From NCBI GenBank assembly GCA_022316685.1, contig JAKJHU010000031.1, positions 62,001 through 126,000 of the forward strand: 64,000 nt of DNA. Reading direction: 5' to 3'. The notes beneath the pieces are model-generated. The model saw only the letters and a list, made by a program, of their open reading frames with translations, made no database searches and was not told the origin of the DNA. Of this stretch, positions 50,701-60,500 are shown piece after piece (the first letter of the stretch is position 1; each line of letters starts with the position of its first letter). The DNA comes from Progne subis subis (taxonomy: Eukaryota > Chordata > Aves > Passeriformes > Hirundinidae). Position numbers and translations under genes: made by a program.

Positions 50701-51062
50701 ACTCTGGCAGTGGCAGTACCTGTGGAAGGCTCATCTCTCTTCCCAAGAGGATCGCGCAAGAGGAGCTGAGGCACCGTGGCACCATGAGCAACCCCTGGGA
50801 GGTGGAGGTGGGATCTGCATGTGCTTCCCATGAGGGGAAAGCCCCTTTGAAAGGTGGGTGCCACGGGTGCCACAAGGGACGCAAAGGCACCTCCACAGCT
50901 CCCAGCCAGCCTGAAGTGCCATCAGGAGCTCAGTGTTTCCCGTGCTTCTGGGGGCAGCAGCCATTGGCAACACAACCGTTAACTAATGGAAGAATAAACA
51001 TGCTTAAAAAAATAATGATGCTCTCTAAATCAATTTAGTGAAAGCATCATGGCAATAGCTGC

Positions 51063-51094
<32 letters not shown>

Positions 51095-52798
51095 ATTATT
51101 ATTATTATTATTATTATTACTGCTGAGCCTCATCTTGCCAAATTGAAATCACTAGCTCTCAATAAACAGCACACATTTTTGCAGCTGGGCAAAGATGGAA
51201 CCAGGCCTCAGCTTTGCACCCTGCATGTTACACTATATCTTCTCTTCTCTCTTCTCTTCTCTTCTCTTCTCTTCTCTTCTCTTCTCTTCTCTTCTCTTCT
51301 CTTCTCTTCTCTTCTCTTCTCTTCTCTTCTCTTCTCTTCTCTTCTCTTCTCTTCTCTTCTCTTCTCTTCTCTTCTCTTCTCTTCTCTTCTCTTCTCTTCT
51401 CTTCTCTTCTCTTCTCTTCTCTTCTCTTCTCTTCTCTTCTCTTCTCTTCTCTTCTCTTCTCTTCTCTTCTCTTCTCTTCTCTTCTCTTCTCTTCTCTTCT
51501 CTTCTCTTCTCTCTCTTCTCTTCTCTTCTCTTCTCTTTCTCTTCTTTCTCCCCAAAATGGAGAAGCATGCAGAGGCTGGGATCCATAAAGATGTTTTGTC
51601 ATCAAACCCATCTTTTAAAAAGTCTCTGTCTGAAGAGTTGTCCCAGCTTGTTACCAACTTATTTTTCCCAGAGGAGGGCAGAGAGAACAGGTAAATCTGT
51701 GGTGGTCCAGCTGACTTCACACCAGCCTTGAGCTTCATTTGACATGAAAGGGAGCGTAAACTGAGTATTCCTCTGTGCAAGGAGTGAACACCCCCAGTGC
51801 TGGAGGTGTGAACACGAAAGCCTCTGCTATTGCATAGGACCCAGAAAGAGGAGCAGACCTCAGGCACTTTACACATAGTGGAGCATACAAAGGAAAAGAA
51901 ATATGCAGGAAATAAGAGCCATTAGAGATGAAAATTTCTAAAATAGGCACTAAGGCCTGGCAAAGGATTGTGGGTGTGTAAAATAGACATTGGAACCACT
52001 CACACATACACGTGCACCTGGTTTCAGATTCAGGGTTTGATTTAGGTATGCTGGTGAGGAAATTGAAGCTGTATTAGAGGATTATTTTTAACCTGCCTGT
52101 GTTCTTTCAAAACCAGAGCAGTAAATTTCTGTGCAGTAAATTTGTGTAGCACCATCACTTTTCTCAGCTCTTCATTACAAATAAAAGTAAGTGGGAGCTG
52201 AGAAATTTGGATTGATTTTTCTTTCAAGCAGAGTGAGGTTGAACATGCCCTTTTCTGACAGCTTCTCTGAAACCACAAATATGTGTGAAGGGAAAAACTG
52301 TTGCTCCTCTGGTCAGAGTACATACATGGGGCTGGATGCTGAGCTGGTGTAAATGGGCATCATCTCCATTTCAACAGGCTGTTTTCTTGCGCGGCTCCAC
52401 TTCCCCCGAAGCAGGGGAGGCGAAACAACATCAAACTTCTCCCCCATGACAGGAAAGTCTTCACCTCGTGTGGAAGTGATAAATGACCGTGGTGCGCACA
52501 AGAACCTGAAGCCCGTGCAGCAGGTCCCACTCGCTCGTACCTTTTCCCCTGGGCCGTGCCAGAGCCGTGCCCGTGCCAGGATGTCCCTTGGGCTTTGCTG
52601 GGATGCCGGCGTGCGAGCCGGGCTGCGGCACGAAGCCGGGGCGTGAGCATCGCCTCGTCCGCTCAGGGACAGGGGAACGGGAGCCGCGCTCATCATCGAG
52701 AAACCTTCCCCAGCGGGACTGCCCCCCTGCCCGGCCGTGCCCTCACACCGCGGGCTGCGGGGCCCGGGCTCGGCCCGTCGCCGAGCTACTCACCTCAT
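31859..52798 (-). CDS. MASP1: MBL-associated serine protease, MASP-3 isoform, 11 coding exons, 730 aa
   Basis: Secreted protease of the complement lectin pathway. MASP-3 circulates with mannan-binding lectin, ficolins and collectins and in mammals activates pro-factor D. Eleven exons join in phase with GT-AG borders and total 2193 nt; human MASP-3 is 728 aa. Domain order: signal peptide (1-19), CUB1 (about 20-136), calcium-binding EGF (137-180), CUB2 (181-296), CCP1 (296-361), CCP2 (362-432), linker, and serine protease (448-730). The activation site is IIKR|IIGG at 447/448. The catalytic triad is His495 (LTAAH), Asp551 (NHDIALV) and Ser664 (GDSGG), with Asp658 in the trypsin-like S1 pocket. 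The protease domain is encoded in one exon, the MASP-3 hallmark. The start codon is split from the rest by intron 1 (ATGAG|G). All key residues are intact. Confidence 0.97.
35232..35306 (-). CDS. MASP1: MASP1 exon 10 (CCP2 second half)
   Basis: The acceptor is CTTCCAG|CCACCTAC and the donor CCAG|GTACTG. It encodes [20 protein letters not shown] and PSCRP. Confidence 0.95.
36273..36410 (-). CDS. MASP1: MASP1 exon 9 (CCP2 first half)
   Basis: The acceptor is GCTTTCAG|TTGCTG and the donor CACCG|GTGAGC. It encodes [20 protein letters not shown] to YYHMAPNST. Confidence 0.96.
40629..40707 (-). CDS. MASP1: MASP1 exon 8 (CCP1 second half)
   Basis: The acceptor is CTGCACAG|GATAAC and the donor CAAAA|GTAAGG. 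It encodes [20 protein letters not shown] and KIPVCK. In mammals the MAp44 isoform ends in a special exon just after this one. Confidence 0.96.
41527..41645 (-). CDS. MASP1: MASP1 exon 7 (CCP1 first half)
   Basis: The acceptor is TTCAAAG|GAAACC and the donor CTGAAG|GTATGG. It encodes [20 protein letters not shown] to CNTGYKVLK. Confidence 0.96.
42142..42289 (-). CDS. MASP1: MASP1 exon 6 (CUB2 second half)
   Basis: The acceptor is CTCGGCAG|ATCAAA and the donor AATTG|GTAACT. It encodes [20 protein letters not shown] and on to [18 protein letters not shown]. Confidence 0.96.
42584..42780 (-). CDS. MASP1: MASP1 exon 5 (CUB2 first half)
   Basis: The acceptor is GTTTCAG|TGGAGTGC and the donor ATCAAG|GTGAGC. 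It encodes [20 protein letters not shown] to VTCPYDHIK. Confidence 0.97.
43255..43386 (-). CDS. MASP1: MASP1 exon 4 (calcium-binding EGF)
   Basis: The acceptor is CATTCTAG|ATGTGG and the donor AAAG|GTACCA. It encodes [20 protein letters not shown] and then [16 protein letters not shown], with six cysteines and the Asn hydroxylation-type pattern of cbEGF modules. Confidence 0.97.
43647..43824 (-). CDS. MASP1: MASP1 exon 3 (CUB1 second half)
   Basis: The acceptor is GCTAACAG|ATCGAA and the donor GTGG|GTAAGC. It encodes [20 protein letters not shown] to [11 protein letters not shown], including [15 protein letters not shown]. Confidence 0.97.
43825..50443 (-). other. MASP1 intron 2
   Basis: The longest intron (6.6 kb). 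It holds the facing poly(T)/poly(A) tracts at 45236-45292 and AT-rich islands near 46040-46140 and 46640-46680. No coding exon is recognised. Confidence 0.5.
45236..45292. repeat. Facing poly(T) and poly(A) tracts
   Basis: A T run at about 45235-45250 and an A run at about 45267-45292, separated by a short unique spacer. Together they could fold back on themselves. Confidence 0.9.
50444..50669 (-). CDS. MASP1: MASP1 exon 2 (signal peptide, CUB1 first half)
   Basis: The acceptor is TGTTCCAG|GTACC and the donor GTGAAG|GTGAGC. It encodes the leader core and then [20 protein letters not shown] to YLCEYDYVK. The acidic residues of the CUB calcium site (for example ESSYLCEYD) are kept. Confidence 0.96.
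51058..51120. repeat. Compound (GCT)n(GAT)n(ATT)n microsatellite
   Basis: About nine GCT units, then GAT units, then about nine ATT units, each type grading into the next. Confidence 0.97.
51237..51548. repeat. (TCTTC)n pentanucleotide array, about 300 bp
   Basis: Nearly perfect TCTTC units run for about 300 bases, with breaks only near the two ends (near 51250 and 51510-51540). All six frames through it are open, giving false SSLLF or KRREE repeat proteins. Confidence 0.98.
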
Positions 52799-53130
52799 CT
52801 TGCTGCTGGCAGAGTTTCCCGGCGGATTTGGTGCGGAGGATTGATGGCTCGCTGGCTGGGGACGGCTTCGCCTCTTTCCCTGCGCTCCGCTCTCCGCCTT
52901 ATCTCTGCCCGGAGATTTGCGAGCGTGTGCGCGCCTGTGTTTGTGTGTGCGTCTGGAGCTGCCTGGCATTTTCCATGCAGGTCACGCCTTCCCGTGCCTG
53001 CAGCCGTTCCCCACGTCCAGGCAGGCAGCAGGCAGGCAGACCTGCCCGCATCCGAGCCCTCCTCCCCGCCCGCCTCTCCCTCCTCTCCGCCGCGGGGCTG
53101 CCCTGCGCTCCAGCAATCAGCGGAGTTTTT
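52540..53130 (-). promoter_or_regulatory. MASP1: MASP1 CpG-rich promoter and 5' UTR
   Basis: CpG-dense sequence surrounds the MASP1 start codon (52798) and extends about 330 bases upstream. The 5' UTR must lie here. No clear TATA box is seen, and the exact start is not placed. Confidence 0.6.
52794..52798 (-). CDS. MASP1: MASP1 coding exon 1 (start codon)
   Basis: Only five coding bases (ATGAG) before the donor GTGAGT; the 5' UTR lies to the right. Joined to exon 2 this gives MRYPLAWPF and then a hydrophobic leader. Human MASP1 likewise starts MRW with a minute first coding segment. Confidence 0.85.
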
Positions 53131-53152
53131 GTCTTCCCTAATCTCCAGAGTT

Positions 53153-53174
53153 TTGTGTGTGTGTGTGTGTGTGC
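53153..53174. repeat. (TG)n microsatellite
   Basis: About ten TG units, followed by a (CT)n and T run at 53190-53210. Confidence 0.95.
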
Positions 53175-53304
53175 CCATGCACATTGTGTTTTCTCTCTCT
53201 CTCTCTTTTTTTTCACCCCTTCACAGCCTGCTTTGCCAGATGGCTAAAATTTGCCTCTCAATAGGGTCTGAAGCTCCAGCAAAAACAGAAGGCAAGAATG
53301 TGTG

Positions 53305-53309
53305 AAAAA

Positions 53310-53347
<38 letters not shown>

Positions 53348-53354
53348 AGAAAAG
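53305..53354. repeat. A-rich tract
   Basis: About 50 bases of A broken by single G residues, about 0.5 kb upstream of the MASP1 start codon. Confidence 0.95.
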
Positions 53355-56300
53355 CCTGTGCGGGCATAAATAGCTTTAGTGGTGGTGCTGCCGCTGGGAT
53401 CGGCGCTCGAGAATTGCTTTCAGCATCTCTGTTTAGTGCCGAGCAGCGTTTGGGATGGGGATATGGCTTCCAAGAAACTTTGGAGTTGTGACCGTCTGAA
53501 TAAAATCAAGCCCTAATTTGCATGCTCCTGTAGAACCCAGGAATTGCCAGATTCTGTATTTTGTCCCAGGGCAAAAGAGCAGCTTTGGAAGTGGACTCTG
53601 CTCAGGAGTGAGAACTTTAGACACTAAAGTTTCAGGTTTTGAGCTAACTCCTTTCAGGAAACAGGTAAAAACATGAACACGCCCCGCTAAGCCACGGGAG
53701 ACTGATCTCCTCTCCCTGTGCCAGGCACAAACCAACCCAAACTCCCCTGTCTGCATAGCTAAGTGCGAAGGAGATCTATCTGGGCTGCAAATAAGGGAAT
53801 AGCATGTAGGACGTCAAAGGATGCGAGCGACTCCCTCATTCAGAAATCTCCTTGGACACATGAGGAGCAAAACTTTAATAGCTGTTTACCGACTTCAGCT
53901 TGAGCTGGTTAAAGTAAACCCCGCAGATATCCACTGGCAGGCACGGCTACACATGCGGCATGTTAAAAGGCACACAAAAACAAGAGCCGGGAAGAGGCAG
54001 GGAAACAAGGATGTGTTGGCAGCACTCCTGGAGCAGCAGCTCCCAGCCCTCCCGGGCTCCACAGCTCGCTGATGTCAGGCTGTGGCGCTGCTGTTAAAGG
54101 GGCGATGGTACCTCCAGCCCCTGCGCAGGCTTTGCCCCTCCAGCAATCCCAAAGAAGATGGAAGGGAAGGGGGTAGAGAGAAAGAAGTAAAATTTCCTTT
54201 TTCCATTTCTTGTCTTTGTGTTTTTGGCGGGTTATTGTTCCTTGGCTTCCCGTGCAGAAGCTGCTTCTCCCATTCCCACGAGGCTCCGGTTCTGCACTGG
54301 GAAAGAAATGGTACCTAAGAGACACAGTGGAATAAAATAGAAAAATATGGGTGGAAAAGCACTAGAAAAACAGGGGAAAGGTCCTGAGTAAAGGGAAGGT
54401 CTCAGTCTGCCATACTTTGTAGCTCTATTTGGGAAGTTTTAACAGCTTATCACTAAACAGACATGAGCTCTCACTGATGCTAACACACCCAGGCAAGCTG
54501 ATCAAACTAATTAATATGTAAGCAATGTGTCAAATGCAAGGATTTATTTTTGCAGGCAAGTGTGGTCTTGCCTGAGCCCTGAATACACTGTGATCTATTT
54601 TTTCCCTGCCCGTTCTGCAGGGTGGATCCTTTATGCATTCATTTTTCCATCACGGCATCTTCTATAGCTTTTTGGAATGGCTTCTCTAATTCAGGGGCAA
54701 TATGGAGCCTTGTCCCACCTTACTGGGGCACTCACAAAAATACTATCTGAGGTTTCACCATGCAGTGACCGGAGTGGCATGCTGAGTTTTTAGGATGGAG
54801 TGGGTTTTTTTCCCCAGGTGCTGGTGGAACAGTGAGTTAGACTGTGACAGGTCAGCAAACAGGCTTGGATCTTCTTTCCGCTGATGTCTCCCATCCTTGG
54901 AGAGAACATGTCTGGAATTACTCCTGCATGTCCATGATGCTCATCAAGGATTGAGCTCAGCAGTGTTGTCTAAAGCATTTCTTTAATGCTGGGCACAAAT
55001 TAATCTGCTTGAAATAATACCCCAACACTGAGTGGAGTTAGACAGGGATAAAACAGATGTGAGGGGTAAGTGTGGTCCCACAGGAATAAGACTGTGGGGT
55101 GAGCCTTTGACTGGTATAAATGGTGATAGACTGAAAACCAATATCCTGCAAATGTTTGTGACCCTGCTGCCCCCTGGGTCAGGCCAGCACAGCCCACACC
55201 ACAGCCTCTCGTGGGCCCTGTGCTGGGCACACTGCAATGTGTGCACTGCTGCTTGTCGTGATGTATGTGACAGGCACAAAAGTGCTGGCAGATCCTGCTC
55301 CTGGCCTGAGCCGTGGCATCTCCTCTGCCCTCCTCCACCTGAGATGCTGGAGAAGACGTCGTTCTCCAGGAAATACGAGCTCTGCTCTTAACACCTCTCC
55401 TCGATCCCGCAGGAGATGCAGGCTCTGCTCCTGGCATTTCCCCCGCGCCTCTGATGGGTTCCTGGAGCCCCCTCGTGGCTCCTGCCGCTGACAAGGTCCC
55501 ACCGAAGGCGCCCTCGGGGAGCTGCTGGAGCGCCCGCAGCACCTCTGCTGCAGCTCCTGCGCAGCTCCAGTGCTGGGGAGGTGGCTAGAGTCACCTTGGG
55601 GATGTCACGGGCGGGGACAGAGCATGGAGGTGACGACAGAGACACTCAGGATAGGTGTGAACAGGGCAGACAGTCCCATACCAAAGCCAAACCCTGCTTT
55701 GTGAGCCTGGGAGGAGATGAGCCCTTCAGTGGCTTTGGCGCTCGGTGTGACAGCCCCAGGGGAGGCGAGCACAGCCCAGATCCGGCCTGGAGGAAAGGGG
55801 GGATGTACGGGAAAGGTGAGAATGTGAGACAACGGGAAAAGAAGGGTGGTGGCGATCGGGGGAGGGGGCTGCACAAAGGTGGGGACGGGGCTGTGATGGC
55901 AAAGGCTGTCTCTGTGGAGAGGAGGGGAGGGCGGCTCGAAGCGGCGTGCGGGGGCGGTGGGCAGGGCCAGGCTCGCTGCCAGGGGGCTGGGGACGCCCGT
56001 CCGTCCCACGGGGCCCCGAGTGCCACTAGATGGCACTTGAACGTCTGCGGGAGCCGCACGGGGCCCGGGATGCGCTGGCTCTCCAAATGCTCCTGGCAGC
56101 CCTTCCCACGGGTGACCCTGTCCTGGGGGCTGGACAAAGAGAAAACGTAGACTTGAGATGGCTTTTGGGACAGGTACTTCCCTCCCGTCCCTGGGCTGTG
56201 CTGGCCCTCCTCCGGCACTTGCCCTGCTCACGCCACAGTCCCTTGCAGAGGTGACTCGCTGAGGTACCACACAGCTTCCACGGCAAGGTATCTCAAAAAA

Positions 56301-57510
56301 AATCTACTGCCCAGTGGTTATCCGACAAATCGATGTCTTGTTCAGCTGTGAGAGAAAATCAGATCCATAATGCTGCGGATGGAAATATCGAGCCCTTTTT
56401 CCCATTTTCTGTCCCGCCCTCTGCCTCTACATTCACCCTGACTGTCACAGCACGCTCGTGACTGGCACGAGATGATCAGGATTGTTTCAGCTACCAGACA
56501 TTCCTCTCTCTGCTGAAACTGGGGGATGCTTGGGTGACCCCAAAAGGGTGCGCAGAAATAAAAAATGCATATAACATTGAAATAAAAACAGAAATCAGGA
56601 TGTTGTGTCATATATTGGCCGAGTCAAATGTATCTCTTTTCCTCTGCATCCTACCTGCTGGATCACCGGCTCCTGCCAGCTGCCAGATCTGTGACTTTGT
56701 GCTGCTGTGTAACCGTGTGTGCTGGGCCTGACGTTGATGGATGCTTTGTCATTGCTCCTCTTTGTATTCCACTGGAAGGGAAGCCCATGAGTGCTTTTGA
56801 GAGTGTGAGACTCGAGGTGCTGAGGTGTCATCCACCTGACAGGACACAGGCTTGGCTGAGCCTACACCACTGAGGCACTTAGGACCCACAGAGGCAAGCA
56901 GCAGAGCATCACTTGCACACCTTTGAGAGAAAAAGACCTCTGAAGTCTATTTTGAGCAATCCGGGGAAAGTCTGGGGTAGGAACAGGCTTTGAAACCTGG
57001 TCCTGCCTCATAACCTGATGCCCCACACCCTCCTCAGTTCAGGGGAGCACTCGGCAAGAGAAGGGCTCTGTTTTCCATCCCTAGGTGCCCAGACTCAGCA
57101 TCCTTTGTTTGTCCAAGCACTTGGTGACAAGTGAGTCACTGGGGAGCTCTGCACCCTGTAAGGGTCACACCACAACCAGTTCCTCTGTGCAAACCAGCAC
57201 AGTCCTCTTAAGAGGCAGAGTGCAGTTGTAGTGCTTTCAGACAAGCCCAAATCTCTGTGATTTCCCCCTGACAGAGCAGCTGTGAAATTGCAGTGGGACA
57301 GAGCTGTGGTGTGACTGAAGTGATTACGTGGGTGGCAGGGGATGATAGCAAATCCATGGTGCTGCAGGGGGCTGAGCTGTGCTTCTGAGCACAGATAAGT
57401 TGAGCTGGCTGAGCTCAGTCAACAGATTGTTTGCAGGACATTTCTTTGCTGGGAGAAAAAAAAAAAGACACAGAAAAATCTCAGAGCATTGTTTCCTTCT
57501 CTCTCTCTCT

Positions 57511-57541
<31 letters not shown>

Positions 57542-60500
57542 CCCCTTCATTTCCAAAAGCTTGGCCTTGCTGAAGCTGGTGGGTGTTGGACCATGATGCA
57601 AGTCATTGGTGCTCCTGACGTGAGCACCAGCCCCTGCTCACATGCCCAGGGTTCACTGCAGTTCCCTGTAGCTCCCAGCATTCAGCCTGCAGCCCCTGCT
57701 CCAGGTGTGTCACTCTCTACCCTAAATGCAGCCCCTTTCTCCTCTTGGGAAGCCTGAGAATCAATGCCCTGGGGAACCCAGAGCTTCCTCCTACAGAATG
57801 TCCATTTCTTCTCAGGACCAGTAGACCTCCCAAAGCTCCCCAAAGGGGAAGCCCTCTCTCCTGGGTGGCTGTAGTTACTTCTAGACATGGTGGTGAGGAT
57901 GTGATGGATGTGCAGGCCTGCAGGTCTTTGTTGGCTGCAGCAATGAACAATCCCATCCCTAAGAGTGTTGTGTTGGCTCCACCTGCTCCTGCTCTGGGTG
58001 ATAATGGCACCAAGTAGAATGGTGACTGGGGAACATTTGTCATGGGGGTGCCATTTGGTCCCTGGTGGAGCAGGAGTAGGCAGGCAATTTGCTGAGTGTC
58101 ACTGGTGCTGGGGACGCTGCCCATGTGTGCCGTGACCAACACAAATTTGTGCTTCGGGCCCTGCCTGAGCCTGTGGTAAGAAGCATTTTTAAGGCTGGTG
58201 ATGTCCTCAAAATGTTGGCTATCTCAAGCAATGCAGCCTGGAAAGAAAATGACCCAAAGAAGGTCTGGTGTACAGAGAAATGTCATGGTGCCATCCACTG
58301 CCTCTGGGCTTGGTGAGGCCAAAACCCTCGGGAGCGCTGGGGCTGGTTCAGTGCTGAGGCAGCTCGTACAGACAGCTGTGACTCATTTCCTCCTGGCCAC
58401 AGGGGGAAACTGCCGCTGCCAGCGTGGAAATCCGCACCTTTGTAGGGCCTTTCAGTCACTCCAGGGATCATCCCTCTTGCTTCCCATTTCTGAGGTGGGA
58501 CATGGCAGCTGGGCTGCTGAAGAGCTGCTGAGGCTGGAAGGCAGGGCAGGACTGTGGGGATGCAGCAAGTCAGACACGTCCTTTGACGCTGGTGCACACT
58601 GAGGAGAGCCCCAGGCCCCACAGCTGGGTGTGTGCCTTGCACCTTTCACACAGTGTGACATCCGTGGCAGAGGCCTGATGTCCCCTACCCCAGTTTCTCA
58701 CAGTGGGGATGACTGTCCAGGCCTGAGCCATTGGACACAATGACAATACAAGTGTCGAGGCCCTCGTGCCACTAACTGGTAAATGTATTTTAAGGAAAGG
58801 CCAGCTGTCCCTGCCACCCAAGGAAGGTTTGGATATTTAACCCTTCCACTGGCCATCCCTTGGAGTAGCAACAGGAGGACTGGAAGCTCGTGGCAATGCA
58901 CAGACAGGGCAGTAGAAGAGGACTGAGGGATTGAGGGATGCAGGAGAGGACTGTGAGCTGTTTGCCTGCCTCTGTGCACTGCTCTGAACCAGCTATCGGG
59001 AGCTGTCGTTCTTCATGGGGGCTTTGTGAGCCTTGCTGTTGAGCATTATCGACCAGCAGCAGCTCTGCCCTCATTACAAGCCGTTAATCACCCACCGCGG
59101 TCCTTCGGAGGTGTGCAGAATGGCAGGAAATGCACAACCTGTTCTGTAGGCTGGAGGTGAACACAGCTTATAGATCACATAGCTGGAGACTGGAGTACAG
59201 GCAGTGGGGGGCTGATTTCAACAACTCACCTGGATATACGAGACCCAGCAATGGGCAGTGAGTTATCTTCAAAATCTGCTCTGGCTGGTGCTTTTAGGGA
59301 CAACCACATACAATACCATTCAAATCACATCTTGATTCTTACTCATGCTCAAACTGAGCCCTCCAAGACATAAAAATTCAGCTGATGATGGGCCACAGGT
59401 TTGGGAAAAGCAGAAGGTTGTTAGACCTGAGGGCAGCAGTGGGCAGAGAGTGATGGTGCCCTGGGCTGAATTTGTGGAGAGCAATTTCTGCATTATTCAT
59501 TCATGAGTGAGCTCTTTGGGAGTGTATTTGAGCACAAAAAAAATTGATATTGAACATTTGTAGCATCACAAATCGACTGCACACAGGTGACTTCAGTTGC
59601 TGTCAGGATGTGGCCACTTCTGGGGCAGAGTACAGGTACCCAGAGCACGTTACCAGTGCAGGGGAGGCACGGGGGCAGACTGGGGAAGGGAGAAGTCTGA
59701 AACCAGTGTCTGCCTGAGCCACCATCAGGCAGCGACCCAGACACACTGTGCCCTTGCTTGAAGAAGTTTAAACATCAGATTTACACCGCAGGGAAAGCTC
59801 TGCAGCCTCGGGGCATGGCTCGGGAATGTGCTCCCGTCTCAGAGCAGGGTGCTGAGCATGGCTGGAAGCCGGGGGTTAATGGTGCTCGCAGGTCTGACAC
59901 AGCTGCGTTGGTTTTCAGTGCCTTCAGACCAGTTAGAAACTGCTTAAATGGCTACAGAGAAGCTGAGAGTCTCTTTGTTATCCTGGACCTTGGGAAAACT
60001 TTCCCCAAGATTCCTTTGCTCTGTCTCCCTCCTCTGCTGTTTCCATCAGGCTTGGAACACACCGGAGTGTGAGAAGCTGCTCAGAAAGCTGAGGGATGCA
60101 GTTTGGGTGAGGTGTGGTGTGCCTGGTCCTTAGGAAAGCCTGGAGATGTGGGTGGGGGCACCCGTGACCTCCTGCAGGAGAGGGAGGTAGGCTTGACTTG
60201 CCAAGGAGGACTTCCTTGCATGCCAGCTATGCCCAATTTCTCCTTAATGGTATCTTTTAGCTCTTGTGGGGGCTGAGCTGGGGATCACAAACCTCTGTTG
60301 AGCTCTCAGTCTGGGCTCCCTGGGGAAAGCCAGCCTGCGATGAGTGGAGGCCAGAGGGTACGATGTGCAGGGGATAAGCCGCGTCTGTAGCTAGCGTGGG
60401 TGGGTGCTATTCTGTGTGCTACCATGCTATAAAGGGTAATAAAGATACCAAACCCACACAGACAGGTCGCTGATGAGACTCCAGCAGCCTTAACAAGAGA

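Larger units (their letters stand above)
50670..52793 (-). other. MASP1 intron 1
   Basis: A 2.1-kb intron between the start-codon exon and the CUB1 exon. It contains the trinucleotide and pentanucleotide arrays listed separately; the rest shows nothing recognised. Confidence 0.55.

Noticed and set aside
51086..51876. Open frames of 117-222 codons on both strands made of SSLLF or KRREE repeats
   Set aside because: They are translations of the TCTTC pentanucleotide array, which contains no stop in any frame. There is no start context, splice support or protein family.
52556..53305. 249-aa and 226-aa plus-strand open frames over the MASP1 first exon
   Set aside because: They run antisense through the MASP1 CpG-rich promoter and end in dinucleotide-repeat translation. 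This is GC-driven openness, not a gene.
55581..56270. 189-aa plus-strand and 221/190-aa minus-strand open frames
   Set aside because: Mutually overlapping, low-complexity (Gly/Arg or Pro/Ser rich) products of GC-rich DNA without splice signals or known domains.
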